From the NCBI GenBank assembly GCA_947626515.1, contig CANQSL010000005.1, positions 1-48,363 of the forward strand: a stretch of 48,363 nucleotides of DNA. Direction: 5' to 3'. A program made the position numbers and the translations under genes. Shown piece after piece: positions 7,834 to 17,804 of the stretch. Position 1 is the stretch's first letter. Every line of letters begins with the position of its first letter. The DNA comes from an uncultured Bacilli bacterium (lineage in GTDB: Bacteria > Bacillota_I > Bacilli_A > RF39 > UBA660). The notes under the pieces were generated by a model that did no database searches, was not told where the DNA came from, and worked only from the letters and a program-made list of their open reading frames with translations.

Positions 7834-8469
7834 TTATTTTGTGAAATATTTAATTATTGATTTTTTTATTTTAACAGCTATTTCTCTTTGATATTTTTCA
7901 TTTACCAATTTTTTTCTATCATTTGCATTTGATAAAAAGCCACACTCTATTAATATACCATTACTATTTAATTTATTAAACATATACAAACTATTATCAA
8001 TAGCTTTAATATCTCTCTTTTTATTTAAGCTATTTTGTATTATCTCAGCTAATTTTTTATCACCTTTATAAAAAACTTGTGCTCCACTATATAATGAATC
8101 TTGATAAAAGTTTTGATGTATAGAAATAAATAAAGTAGGATTACTTTCATTTATTATTTTTATTCTATTATCAAAATCACTTCTTTTTCTCAAAGTAGCA
8201 TTTGGAGTTGATAGATCATAGTCTCCCTCTCTAGTTAAAATTATATTAGCTCCAACACTTTCTAATTCTTCTTTTAATTTTAACGATATACTTAAATTTA
8301 TATCTTTTTCATAAATATTTTGGTATGATGTCCCTTTATCTACTGATCCATGTCCGGGGTCAATTGCAATAACTACACCATCTAATACCATGCTTTTTTC
8401 TTTAGCAATAGTAGGTACATATAATATTAAATTTAAAATAATTAAAAAAAATAAAACAAATTTTTTCAT
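7834..8469 (-). CDS. N-acetylmuramoyl-L-alanine amidase (CwlD/Amidase_3-like)
   Basis: Zn-dependent amidase cleaving the lactyl-peptide bond of peptidoglycan. 211 residues: signal peptide or anchor (about 1-22), then the Amidase_3 domain. Zn ligands and catalytic Glu are visible: His40 in AIDPGHG, Glu54 in YEKD, His118 in ISIHQN, Glu175 in IECGFLSN. Length and form resemble CwlD, which makes spore cortex muramic lactam, but one amidase does not prove sporulation. No clear SD precedes the ATG; a TATAAT ends 5 bases upstream. Confidence 0.9.
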   Translation of the reverse strand: MKKFVLFFLIILNLILYVPTIAKEKSMVLDGVVIAIDPGHGSVDKGTSYQNIYEKDINLSISLKLKEELESVGANIILTREGDYDLSTPNATLRKRSDFDNRIKIINESNPTLFISIHQNFYQDSLYSGAQVFYKGDKKLAEIIQNSLNKKRDIKAIDNSLYMFNKLNSNGILIECGFLSNANDRKKLVNEKYQREIAVKIKKSIIKYFTK

Positions 8470-8482
8470 ATAATATTATATT

Positions 8483-8512
8483 AAAAAAGAGTTATTAAAA
8501 TTCATTAATAAC
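8483..8512 (-). terminator. Terminator after the YitT-family gene
   Basis: Minus strand GTTATTAA-TGAATT-TTAATAAC then TCTTTTTTAA: 8-bp stem and a U-rich tail, 16 bases after the YitT stop codon. Confidence 0.75.
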
Positions 8513-8528
8513 CTTAATTAAATTTTAT

Positions 8529-9374
8529 TTAATTTTCTTTTTCAAATTCATTATTTTTATTTATTACTTCATAGTTATCTGTTATTGATATAAATGCATT
8601 TTTATCAATTAATTTTATTCCCTCTTTAAGTCTAAAATAATCTTTTGTCGGTATAACTGACATAATTATCTTATTTTGATTTTTAGAGTAACCACCTTCT
8701 ACATCAAAAACTGTAAAATCATATTTTAATTCATCCATTATAAATTTTCTTACTTCTTTTTCTTTTTCAGTTATAATATAAAAAGCCTTTGAATCGCTTA
8801 TTCCAATAGAAGCTTTTGTAGTAAGATATCTTATAATTACTATTACAATAAGAGAATAAAGTATTTGTTCTAATCCATAACTTGTAAATGACAAAAATAT
8901 TAAAAATATATCAAATCCTCTTGAAATCCACCTAGTGTTTTTATCATTTAAATCATTGAATACATCTTCGATAATATTAATTGCTCCAACTTTATATCCT
9001 TCTTTATATAGAAATGCATAACCATAACCTATAATCATTCCACCAAATATAGCTAAAAGTAACTTTTCAACTTCATTTATTAAACTTAGATGAATAAATG
9101 AAGTTAAATATATAAAAATAGGTATTAAAATAGATGGTAAAAAATATTTTTTTAAACCTTTTGTATCATATATCATATATATTAACCATAAAGTCCAAAA
9201 ATTAATAATCGCTAATAATATTGGAATATTTAAATTATAGTCATAATAAAGTAAATTAGCTATTCCCATTGTTCCACTTGCAATTAATCTAGAAGGAACT
9301 ATAAAAAAATTTACTCCAACACTAATTAATAAACATCCAAATATTATTTTTATATATTTTTTTACCTGATTCAT
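8529..9374 (-). CDS. YitT-family membrane protein (DUF161/DUF2179)
   Basis: 281 residues. Five to six hydrophobic segments fill the first about 180 residues (SVGVNFFIVPSRLIASGTMG is typical of the family). The C-terminal about 80 residues form a soluble DUF2179 domain (KAFYIITEKEKEVRKFIMDEL, then a YSKNQNKIIMSVI block). Biochemical role is unsettled. It follows prfB by 4 bases, an order shared, from memory, with B. subtilis prfB-yvjA. Confidence 0.9.
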   Translation of the reverse strand: MNQVKKYIKIIFGCLLISVGVNFFIVPSRLIASGTMGIANLLYYDYNLNIPILLAIINFWTLWLIYMIYDTKGLKKYFLPSILIPIFIYLTSFIHLSLINEVEKLLLAIFGGMIIGYGYAFLYKEGYKVGAINIIEDVFNDLNDKNTRWISRGFDIFLIFLSFTSYGLEQILYSLIVIVIIRYLTTKASIGISDSKAFYIITEKEKEVRKFIMDELKYDFTVFDVEGGYSKNQNKIIMSVIPTKDYFRLKEGIKLIDKNAFISITDNYEVINKNNEFEKEN

Positions 9375-9378
9375 AATC

Positions 9379-10474
9379 TTACCTCTTTATTCTTAAAAAC
9401 GCCCTCATAAATTCTATAATATCTCCATCTAACACTTTAGATGCATTATTTGTTTCATAACCAGTTCTAACATCTTTTACTAATTTATAAGGTTCTAGCG
9501 TATAATTTCTTATTTGACTTCCAAAATCAATATTGAGCATATCACCTTTTAAATTATTTATTTCTTTTTCCTTGTTCTTTTCTTCTATTTGAAATAATTT
9601 ACTTTTTAATAAATTCATTGCAGTAGCCTTATTTTTTATTTGACTTCTTTCGTTTTGACAAGTTACAACTATTCCAGTTGGTATATGTGTAATTCTAACT
9701 GCCGAATCAGTTGTATTCACTCCTTGACCACCGCAACCACTACTTCTATATACATCTATTTTTAAATCTTCTTCCTTTATATCTACTTTTATTTCGTCAT
9801 CTATTTCAGGAATAACAGAAACTGAAGCAAATGAAGTTTGCCTTTTACCAGCTGCATTAAAGGGACTTATCCTAACAAGCCTATGAACTCCTATTTCTCC
9901 TTTGAAATATCCGTATGGAAAATTTCCTTTTATCTTTAAAGTAACACTCTTTATTCCCGCTGTATCTCCTTTTAATTTGTCGATTACTTCATAAGTATAT
10001 CCATTTTTTTCACAAAACATTGTATACATTCTAAGAAGCATATCTGCCCAATCTTGAGCTTCGGTTCCACCAGCACCAGGATGTATTTCTAAAAAACAAT
10101 TATATTTATCATATTTACCATTTAATAAAGTTTCTATTTCTAAATCATTAGTTTCTTTTTTTATCGAATCAAGTTCATTATATAATTCATTGATTTCTTC
10201 AGTATTACTATCATTTAAAATATCGCATAAAGATATAGCTGCATCAACATTATTAATTAGGTCTTCTATTTTTCCAATATTCTTTTCTAAAGTTGAAACT
10301 TTATTATTTAATTCATTAGCATAATTAATATCATTCCATATATTTTCTTTTTCGAGTTCTTTTTTTAAATTATTTAAAGTCTCTTTTTTATTTTCTACTT
10401 CAAAGAGACCTCCAAAGTATTTCTATTTTCTCTCTAATATTTAAATATTCGTTTTTTATAGTTTTTAAATCCAT
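9379..10474 (-). CDS. prfB: Peptide chain release factor 2, with programmed +1 frameshift
   Basis: RF2 recognises UGA and UAA stop codons. The gene starts at ATG 10474, runs 24 codons to CTT, meets an in-frame TGA (10402-10400), and continues in the +1 frame as CTT-GAA to the stop at 9379, giving 364 residues. The +1 part begins EVENKKETL and holds the peptidyl-hydrolase motif GCGGQGVN (GGQ) with the HPGAGGTEAQDW block before it. A SD-like GGAGG lies 3 bases before CTT. An ORF call starting at 10041 covers only the second half and should not be used. Extended -10 promoter upstream; yitT-family gene follows. Confidence 0.95.
10398..10413 (-). promoter_or_regulatory. RF2 programmed frameshift site
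   Basis: The minus strand reads GGAGG-TCT-CTT-TGA-A. SD-like GGAGG pairs with 16S rRNA, then a 3-base spacer, the CTT slip codon and the UGA stop. When RF2 is scarce the ribosome slips +1 and makes full-length RF2. Spacer and codons match the classic bacterial site. Confidence 0.93.
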
Positions 10475-10497
10475 TTAATCACATCCTACTAGAGTAA

Positions 10498-10506
10498 AGT
10501 ATATCA
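10498..10506 (-). promoter_or_regulatory. Extended -10 promoter of prfB
   Basis: TGATATACT on the minus strand, giving a start near 10491 and a short leader. It separates prfB from the nrtR-like gene that ends at 10531. Confidence 0.5.
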
Positions 10507-10530
10507 AAATATTGTATTTTTTCATAGTAT

Positions 10531-11298
10531 TTATTTTATATTTTTATATTCATAAAGATTAGACGGCCTATGTCCACCAGTTTTTATAATTTCTTTACTT
10601 TTCTTAATTTTAGGAGCAATAACTCTTCTAAATGCAGAATTAACTAACGATTTACCTAAAATTATTTCATATACTTGTTTTAATTCTCCAATAGTAAATA
10701 ATTTTGGCATTAAATTAAAAATAATATCTGTTGTATTAGCTTTATTTCTTAATTCTAAAATTCCTTTATTAATTATAAGTCCATGATCAAATGCAATATT
10801 ATTACTATACTTAAGTATATATTCATATTGTTCAGCTTGTTTATTAATATAAGTTCTTAATATATTGATATCTATAACATCTTCATTTTCTAAATGTATT
10901 TTAATTAAATCATCATCTTCATCAATATAAATATCAAACCATTTAGCATATTCATTTAAATCTTCTTTTAATTTAGTTTTATCAATTAAAGAAATATAAG
11001 TTGTAGAAATAGTCCTACATCTCGGATCTCTTTTCACATCATCAAAAACAGACAACTGCTCCATATAGCAAGCTGATATATTAGTTTCTTTTTTTAAAAT
11101 TCTTTTTGTCGCCTCATATGATGTCTCATCTTCTAAAACATAACCACCAGGCAAACACCACATATCTTTAAATGGTTCTTTTGTCCTTTTTACCAAAAGA
11201 ATACTAAAATATTTTTTAGGTAATCCTCTACAATTTTCATTCTTTCGACTATCAATTGAATAAATTAGTATGTCTGTTGCATAATCAACTTTACTCAT
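10531..11298 (-). CDS. NrtR-like Nudix/winged-helix regulator
   Basis: NrtR proteins join an N-terminal Nudix domain, which senses ADP-ribose or related nucleotides, to a C-terminal winged helix; they repress NAD and nucleotide salvage genes. 255 residues. The Nudix box region is at about 51-74 (GGYVLEDETSYEATKRILKK); the usual REL-x-EE core is replaced by RILKKE, so hydrolysis is doubtful. The winged-helix part is about 185-255 (FTIGELKQVYEIILGKSLVNS and GHRPSNLYEY). It follows apt by 3 bases with a weak SD and probably shares its transcript. Confidence 0.85.
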   Translation of the reverse strand: MSKVDYATDILIYSIDSRKNENCRGLPKKYFSILLVKRTKEPFKDMWCLPGGYVLEDETSYEATKRILKKETNISACYMEQLSVFDDVKRDPRCRTISTTYISLIDKTKLKEDLNEYAKWFDIYIDEDDDLIKIHLENEDVIDINILRTYINKQAEQYEYILKYSNNIAFDHGLIINKGILELRNKANTTDIIFNLMPKLFTIGELKQVYEIILGKSLVNSAFRRVIAPKIKKSKEIIKTGGHRPSNLYEYKNIK

Positions 11299-11301
11299 AG
11301 C

Positions 11302-11847
11302 CTATTTATAAACTTTCTTTAGAACAAGTTCATCACTAGTCATAAGAAAATTTACTTTATCATCAGTTAATAATACATTTAAAACAACATAAGCCCCTTC
11401 TAAAATACCATTATTTTCTTCTATTAATTTTTTGCACGCTTTATAAGTACCACCTGTTGCATACACATCGTCGACAAATACACAAACTTTTCCAGACAAA
11501 TCAACAATTGGTAAATCGAGCTCAATATTAGAATATTCCGTAGTATCTTTTGTAGAAGACATTACACAGCTTTCTGGAAGTTTCCCATGTTTACGTACTG
11601 GTATTAAAGGTTTTTCCATCAATGCAGCTATATAGCTTCCCCATAAAAATCCTCTAGCATCTGGTGATACTATATAATCTATTTGTTCACAGTTTTCGAT
11701 AATTTTGTTTTTTAATAACTCAGCTACTCTTTTAAAATTTTTAGCATTAATAAGTGTTGGAGTTAAATCGACAAAATTAACTCCTTTTATAGGAAAATCT
11801 TCCTGCACTCTATATAAAATATCTTTATTTTCAATTACATCTTTCAT
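11302..11847 (-). CDS. apt: Adenine phosphoribosyltransferase
   Basis: Converts adenine and PRPP to AMP in purine salvage. 181 residues. The PRPP-binding loop is VFVDDVYATGGT (about 130-141), and the N-terminal FPIKGVNFVDLTPTL and SPDARGFLWG blocks are typical. Start chosen at ATG 11847, five bases after GGAGG; an upstream GTG would overlap the SD. It is first in a transcript with the NrtR-like gene and has its own promoter flanked by an inverted repeat. The upstream mtnN product releases adenine, its substrate. Confidence 0.92.
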   Translation of the reverse strand: MKDVIENKDILYRVQEDFPIKGVNFVDLTPTLINAKNFKRVAELLKNKIIENCEQIDYIVSPDARGFLWGSYIAALMEKPLIPVRKHGKLPESCVMSSTKDTTEYSNIELDLPIVDLSGKVCVFVDDVYATGGTYKACKKLIEENNGILEGAYVVLNVLLTDDKVNFLMTSDELVLKKVYK

Positions 11848-11867
11848 ATTATCCTCCACATATTTAC

Positions 11868-11896
11868 ATTTTAATACTAAGTAATTAAAAAATCAA
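11868..11896 (-). promoter_or_regulatory. apt promoter
   Basis: TTGATT (11896-11891), 17 bases, TAAAAT (11873-11868) on the minus strand. A perfect inverted repeat sits immediately upstream of the -35. Confidence 0.65.
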
Positions 11897-11897
11897 T

Positions 11898-11922
11898 ACT
11901 TTGTATTAAAAAAATACAAAGT
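11898..11922. repeat. Inverted repeat upstream of the apt promoter (candidate operator)
   Basis: ACTTTGTATT, five A/T bases, AATACAAAGT: a perfect 10-bp inverted repeat abutting the apt -35 box. It is not followed directly by a U-tract in the minus direction, so a regulator site is as likely as a terminator. The NrtR-like protein encoded downstream is an obvious candidate binder; that is inference. Confidence 0.5.
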
Positions 11923-11924
11923 AA

Positions 11925-11944
11925 AACACAAATTAATTTGTGTT
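11925..11944 (-). terminator. Weak terminator at the end of the nucleosidase gene
   Basis: A 20-base perfect palindrome AACACAAATTAATTTGTGTT spanning the stop codon of the nucleosidase gene, followed by TTT on the minus strand. The U-tract is short, so termination would be partial. Confidence 0.45.
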
Positions 11945-12637
11945 ACTTATTTCTAATAATATTTCATTTAATGCTTTAGATATAATTTCACAACTACTTT
12001 CAAGAAAAGTTTCATAAGTTACTACATTATGATTATTAGGTACATCTGATATACTTCGTAAAATTAAAAAAGGTATATGACTCAAATAACACACTTGTGC
12101 TATACTTGCACCTTCCATTTCTACGCATAGTGCATTAAATTTTTTATTTATCTTTTCACTCATTTTTAATTCTGTACAAAATATATCTCCAGAAGCTATT
12201 ACCCCTCTAAAAACATTTATATTATCAATTTTTTTTAATACTGCATCAGCTATTGTTTGTAAATAAATATCTGTATCAATATAAATTCCTACGTTTGGTA
12301 TATAACCTTTTTCATGATTAAATGATGTTATATCAAAATCGTGTTGCACCAGTTTTTCGCCTATGACAATATCTCCAACTGACAATTTATCACTTACTCC
12401 TCCTGCTACCCCTACATTCAATATATAATCTACTTTCATATTATCAATTAGAATTTGCGTAGTCCTTGCAGCATTTACTTTACCTACGCCACATTGTACC
12501 ATTACACATTCTAAATTATTAGATATTCCCTCATAAAATTTTAAATCAAAAATACTATATTCATTATTTATTTTAATATATTTCTTAAAAGCATTTATTT
12601 CTTCTTCCATAGGAAATATCAAGCCTATTCTTTTCAT
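11933..12637 (-). CDS. mtnN: 5'-methylthioadenosine/S-adenosylhomocysteine nucleosidase
   Basis: Hydrolyses MTA, SAH and 5'-deoxyadenosine to adenine plus the thioribose. 234 residues, family length. Conserved: IFPMEEE near the N-terminus (catalytic Glu), GVAGGVS nucleoside-binding loop, CVEMEGASIAQVC, and RSISDVPN with the catalytic Asp. Adenine made here can feed apt, next downstream. It lies 35 bases after a HEPN gene; an inverted repeat AATCAATT-AATTGATT in that gap could fold close to its weak SD. Confidence 0.95.
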   Translation of the reverse strand: MKRIGLIFPMEEEINAFKKYIKINNEYSIFDLKFYEGISNNLECVMVQCGVGKVNAARTTQILIDNMKVDYILNVGVAGGVSDKLSVGDIVIGEKLVQHDFDITSFNHEKGYIPNVGIYIDTDIYLQTIADAVLKKIDNINVFRGVIASGDIFCTELKMSEKINKKFNALCVEMEGASIAQVCYLSHIPFLILRSISDVPNNHNVVTYETFLESSCEIISKALNEILLEISNTN

Positions 12638-12672
12638 ACAATCACTTAATCAATTTTTTAATTGATTCCCTT

Positions 12673-13227
12673 CTATTTTGTTCTATTAATTTCATTTACA
12701 AAATCTATCCAATTTAGCAAAGTCTTTTCTTTCAATCTAATTCTAGCTTTAATTATATTATTGTTTTTAGATTCAAAATAATATATTTTTTTTCTTTGAT
12801 TTATTGTTTTTATAGAAAAAGTTCCATGAGCAAAAGCATTTCTAATTGCATAAAATATACTCATAGTTTTATTGTTAGGAATTAAAGATTTATATATTAT
12901 GAAATCATATTCAGGATCTTTTAATTTAATATTATTTACAATAATATTGAATTCACTTTCTAAATTCTTATCATTTTCTAAAAAATAATATTCCATATAA
13001 GACTTAATTGGCTTTCTTATTTTATTTAGCAATTTTTTAAAGTCTTGTTGTTTATAATTCAAATCATAAAATGATTTATTATGTTTTGATACATTATTAA
13101 TTACTTTATGATTATTAGAGCCTTTAATAGTATAAACAGGACAATTAAACAAATAAAAATCTATTATTTTTAAAAAATTTTTATTATTATAAGGAATATT
13201 TAAATTTCCATTTTTCCACCAATTCAT
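12673..13227 (-). CDS. HEPN-like protein, possible RNase
   Basis: 184 residues, Asn/Lys rich, no signal peptide. The only motif recognised is RNAFAH (Arg129-His134) in the helix YAIRNAFAHGTF, matching the R-x4-6-H motif of HEPN domains, many of which are RNases in toxin-antitoxin and antiviral systems. The rest resembles small unassigned HEPN proteins. It lies between a deoxyribosyltransferase-like gene and mtnN, with short gaps and a TTGCAAT hairpin (13238-13254) before it. Role unknown. Confidence 0.6.
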   Translation of the reverse strand: MNWWKNGNLNIPYNNKNFLKIIDFYLFNCPVYTIKGSNNHKVINNVSKHNKSFYDLNYKQQDFKKLLNKIRKPIKSYMEYYFLENDKNLESEFNIIVNNIKLKDPEYDFIIYKSLIPNNKTMSIFYAIRNAFAHGTFSIKTINQRKKIYYFESKNNNIIKARIRLKEKTLLNWIDFVNEINRTK

Positions 13228-13263
13228 TACATATCTCTTGCAATTTTATTGCAACCTTTCTTA

Positions 13264-13665
13264 TCACTTACATTCTTCAAATAATTTTATCCATCCAAGT
13301 TTTAACCACAAATTAATTTCGTCATAGCATCCCACATCAGTACTTGGCATTTTTAAAATTATTAATTCGGTATCTTTGTTATAAATCAATTTTTGAGAAA
13401 TTCCGAAAAGCAACTCAGCATAAGTTTCATAGCCAATATATCCTGATATCCCATTTTTATCTTCATTCATTATAAATAAAATATCTGTATTCGTAATATT
13501 TTTAAGAAATTGAACATGTATATTTGGATATACTTCCAAAAAATTTTTTTCATCAATTAATTTTGGATAATCTAATATTTCATAATTTTTTCTTTTATAA
13601 TAATTTAGCCAAATATTTACTTCTTTTTGTAATTTTGAGCTTCCGGCAATAACTACTTTCGTCAT
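13264..13665 (-). CDS. Nucleoside 2-deoxyribosyltransferase-like protein
   Basis: 133 residues. The fold is suggested by the N-terminal KVVIAGSSKL strand-loop, then ITNTDILFIMNEDKNGISGYIGYETYAELLFG, which matches the NDT/Rossmannoid pattern (D-x-n-x-N...G-x-G-x-E-x2-E-A) with a candidate nucleophilic Glu in YETYAELL. Members either exchange bases on deoxynucleosides or hydrolyse nucleotides; close relatives of this short form are uncharacterised. Weak SD. A second NDT-like gene lies at 17295. Confidence 0.6.
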   Translation of the reverse strand: MTKVVIAGSSKLQKEVNIWLNYYKRKNYEILDYPKLIDEKNFLEVYPNIHVQFLKNITNTDILFIMNEDKNGISGYIGYETYAELLFGISQKLIYNKDTELIILKMPSTDVGCYDEINLWLKLGWIKLFEECK

Positions 13666-13707
13666 ACTTTCTTATTCCACCATTTCATTACTAAAATAAT
13701 AACTTAA

Positions 13708-13761
13708 TTATATCTTAAATAAAAAACATTGTTTCATCTATTTGCTAAGCAAATTATATCA
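13708..13761 (-). promoter_or_regulatory. Promoter region of the deoxyribosyltransferase/HEPN/mtnN genes
   Basis: Two -10 elements lie in the 125-base gap: TGATATAAT (13761-13753, extended -10) and GATATAAT (13714-13708). Between them TTTGC-TTA-GCAAA can form a small hairpin. Neither has a good -35. One probably starts the leftward transcript. Confidence 0.45.
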
Positions 13762-13790
13762 AATAAGTATTATGATGTAAATTTAAGAAA

Positions 13791-14366
13791 CTATTTTCTA
13801 ACTTTTGATAATTTACTTTTTAAGTCTTTAAGAGCTAGAGATCTTGCACTAACTTCATTTTTTTCTTCAGAAGTTAATTCAGCTAAAGTTTTTCCATTTT
13901 GAAGCTCAAATATTTCATCAAATCCAAAACCATTTACTCCTCTTCTATTTTTTGAAATATAACCATTTAAAATACCTTCTCCAACTACAATTTCTCTTCC
14001 ATTATAATAAACAATATAACAAACTACTTTTGCACTTCTATCAGCACATTGATTTGTCTTTTCAATAAGATAATCATTTCTCATTTCATCTGTAGCGTTT
14101 TCTCCTAAAAAACGATGTGTTAAAACCCCAGGGAATCCATCCAAAGCATTTATACAAAGTCCAGAATCATCAGCAATTACTTCTTCATGAGCAATATTAT
14201 AAATTTCTTGAGCCTTCTTTTTAGCATTTTCTAAAAATGTATCTTGATCTTCCTCTACATCTATATCAATATTTTTATCCTTTAAAGAATCTATTTTATA
14301 ATCGCTTAATATTTCTCTAATCTCTTTTAATTTTCCTTTATTATTTGTTGCAGCTATCATAACCAT
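13791..14366 (-). CDS. rdgB: Non-canonical purine NTP pyrophosphatase, RdgB/HAM1 family
   Basis: Removes dITP, ITP and XTP from the nucleotide pool. 191 residues. ATNNKGKLKEI at the N-terminus, EEVIADDSGLCINALDGFPGV (metal/substrate loop) and GVNGFGFDEIF with TLAELTSEEKNEVSAR are family signatures. Start kept at ATG 14366, 4 bases after GGAG; ATG 14360, overlapping the upstream stop as ATGA, is an alternative. The gene overlaps the second NrtR-like gene by 10 bases, so translation is coupled. Confidence 0.94.
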   Translation of the reverse strand: MVMIAATNNKGKLKEIREILSDYKIDSLKDKNIDIDVEEDQDTFLENAKKKAQEIYNIAHEEVIADDSGLCINALDGFPGVLTHRFLGENATDEMRNDYLIEKTNQCADRSAKVVCYIVYYNGREIVVGEGILNGYISKNRRGVNGFGFDEIFELQNGKTLAELTSEEKNEVSARSLALKDLKSKLSKVRK

Positions 14367-15070
14367 ATGTCTCCTTTTAATGGTTTAAATTTATATTTTT
14401 GAGTTGGTCTATAACCTTTTTTTACTAAATCATCGGTATCTATTTTTTCACAATACTTAGCTATCTTTTTTCTAAAATTAGATTTATCAACACTTTTATC
14501 TTTTATCAATTCATATACTATTCTTGCATCTTCTAAAGTAAAAGTTTTTCCTAAAAATTTAAATAATATATCTGTATTATCGATATTACTTCTTATTTTC
14601 TTATAACTAATCAATAAACTTAAAAGATTTCTTTTTAATTTAATATCTTTTGTATTAATTTCATGTATATATTCAATATTATTGTTTTCTTCTATTTCTT
14701 TAGTTTTATATTTATAATTATTTTTACCAAAAGTTATCCATTCATTATTTTCTATTTTAAAATCTCTCAATTCGTATTTTGAATCTAATTTTTGTACATT
14801 TTCCATGTTGGTTATTGCAAGGTAAATAATATCAATACAATTGTCATAATCTATAGTATATACTTGTTCTAAATGAAAGATATTAGATCCAATTATATTC
14901 TCTAATTGTTTTTTTAATATTTTCTTTATATCTCCATTTTTAAAAGAAAGATTTAAAAGCATTCCAGAATGATCTGTTAAGACTTTTATATTTTTTATAT
15001 CATTTTTTCTTATATTTTCATTTTTTTCACTGTTTAAAATATATAAACAACATACTATATTAACTTGCAT
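14357..15070 (-). CDS. Degenerate NrtR-like protein with winged-helix C-terminus
   Basis: 237 residues with the same architecture as the NrtR-like protein at 10531. The C-terminal winged helix is clear (about 165-235: FLGKTFTLEDARIVYELIKD, SNFRKKIAKY, GYRPTQKYKF). The N-terminal part keeps Nudix-like length and strand pattern, but the Nudix box has become KKILKKQLENIIGSNIF, lacking the catalytic glutamates. It would act as a sensor-regulator without hydrolysis. It overlaps genes on both sides (rdgB and the phospholipase-C-like gene), so it belongs to a tight operon. Confidence 0.75.
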   Translation of the reverse strand: MQVNIVCCLYILNSEKNENIRKNDIKNIKVLTDHSGMLLNLSFKNGDIKKILKKQLENIIGSNIFHLEQVYTIDYDNCIDIIYLAITNMENVQKLDSKYELRDFKIENNEWITFGKNNYKYKTKEIEENNNIEYIHEINTKDIKLKRNLLSLLISYKKIRSNIDNTDILFKFLGKTFTLEDARIVYELIKDKSVDKSNFRKKIAKYCEKIDTDDLVKKGYRPTQKYKFKPLKGDIWL

Positions 15071-15608
15071 AATCTCTTATTTCCTCACTTATTTTTTGAG
15101 ATATATTGTAAAGAAAATTAGAAAATTTATCAAGATTTAAATATTTTGTCTCTCCTGTTTCTTTATTCAATAAACTTTTTAAATTTTTTAATAATTTTTC
15201 CTTATCTATATCACCATTTATTTCACTTAATATTTTTTGTAAATACAAAACATCTAAATTAAATTCTTTTACAAGTTGATAATTAATCAAATCGTATTCT
15301 TTATAAATTTTTTTATTTTCAAATATTTTTAAATCATTAATATTAGAAGGTATATATTCTTCTAAAAAATATTTGTCTAAAAGTAAATGAGTAAAATATC
15401 CTAATTCTAACTTTTTATTAAGATTTAGCTTTTGTTTAAAATAATTTATATCTGGTATTAAATAATATTTTCCTTGTATTTTATGATGACTTTGATCATT
15501 ATTAATAATATCCGGCAACAAATTTCCTTTTATAAAATCTACATCATTTATTTTTAGTTTTTCTTTTATTAATTTTGCAACTGCCATATGACTTGCTATA
15601 CTTGGCAT
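15060..15608 (-). CDS. Zn-dependent phospholipase C-like domain protein
   Basis: 182 residues, no signal peptide, therefore probably cytosolic. The N-terminal MPSIASHMAVAK, the FIKGNLLPDI segment, and LGYFTHLLLDKYFLEEY supply His and Asp residues in the arrangement of the zinc-dependent phospholipase C/S1-P1-like fold (PF00882). Proteins of this short cytosolic type are common in gut Bacillota and uncharacterised; in this nucleotide cluster a phosphodiester or nucleotide substrate is as likely as a lipid. It overlaps both neighbours (11 and 13 bases). Confidence 0.6.
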   Translation of the reverse strand: MPSIASHMAVAKLIKEKLKINDVDFIKGNLLPDIINNDQSHHKIQGKYYLIPDINYFKQKLNLNKKLELGYFTHLLLDKYFLEEYIPSNINDLKIFENKKIYKEYDLINYQLVKEFNLDVLYLQKILSEINGDIDKEKLLKNLKSLLNKETGETKYLNLDKFSNFLYNISQKISEEIRDYAS

Positions 15609-16015
15609 TTTATTACCTTCTTCACTTTATCTACTTGTTCTTTTAAACTTAAATTTGTTACATCTACTAAAAACAATTTATTTAAAAGCATATCATGCTC
15701 CTTCATATAATAGTAAGTTTCTTTATAAAGATTATTATACAAACCAGCCTGCAAATCAAATTCACCAATTTTTTCTCTACTTAATACTCTTCTTCTTAAT
15801 TCTTTTTCGTCATTATTTATTAAAAATATTATTGTATTATTTGTATTTTTTAAATATTCATAATATTTTTGAGCCCTAAATTCTGTAGTATAATCAAATA
15901 ACATATATTTAGATATCATATCTTTACTACGATCACTACATATAATATTTTCTTGTTTTAATTCATTAATTGTAGATGTTTTACCAACTGCATCAGTTCC
16001 TTCAATTATTATCAT
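15596..16015 (-). CDS. Small thymidylate/deoxynucleoside kinase-like protein
   Basis: 139 residues; the start is ATG 16015 (MIIIEGTDAVGK), since the longer TTG start has no SD spacing. Walker A is EGTDAVGKTS (about 5-14). SDRSKD resembles the DRY/DRS motif, and RRRVLSREKIGEFD with later YKETYYYM resembles the LID and following helix of thymidylate kinases. It is much shorter than Tmk (about 205 aa), lacking parts of the substrate domain, so the substrate is uncertain. Confidence 0.65.
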   Translation of the reverse strand: MIIIEGTDAVGKTSTINELKQENIICSDRSKDMISKYMLFDYTTEFRAQKYYEYLKNTNNTIIFLINNDEKELRRRVLSREKIGEFDLQAGLYNNLYKETYYYMKEHDMLLNKLFLVDVTNLSLKEQVDKVKKVIKCQV

Positions 16016-16026
16016 TACACACAACC

Positions 16027-17803
<1,777 letters not shown>

Positions 17804-17804
<1 letters not shown>

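Noticed and set aside
9379-10041. A truncated RF2 or pseudogene starting at 10041
   Set aside because: The reading frame continues upstream to the programmed frameshift at 10402 and a proper start at 10474.
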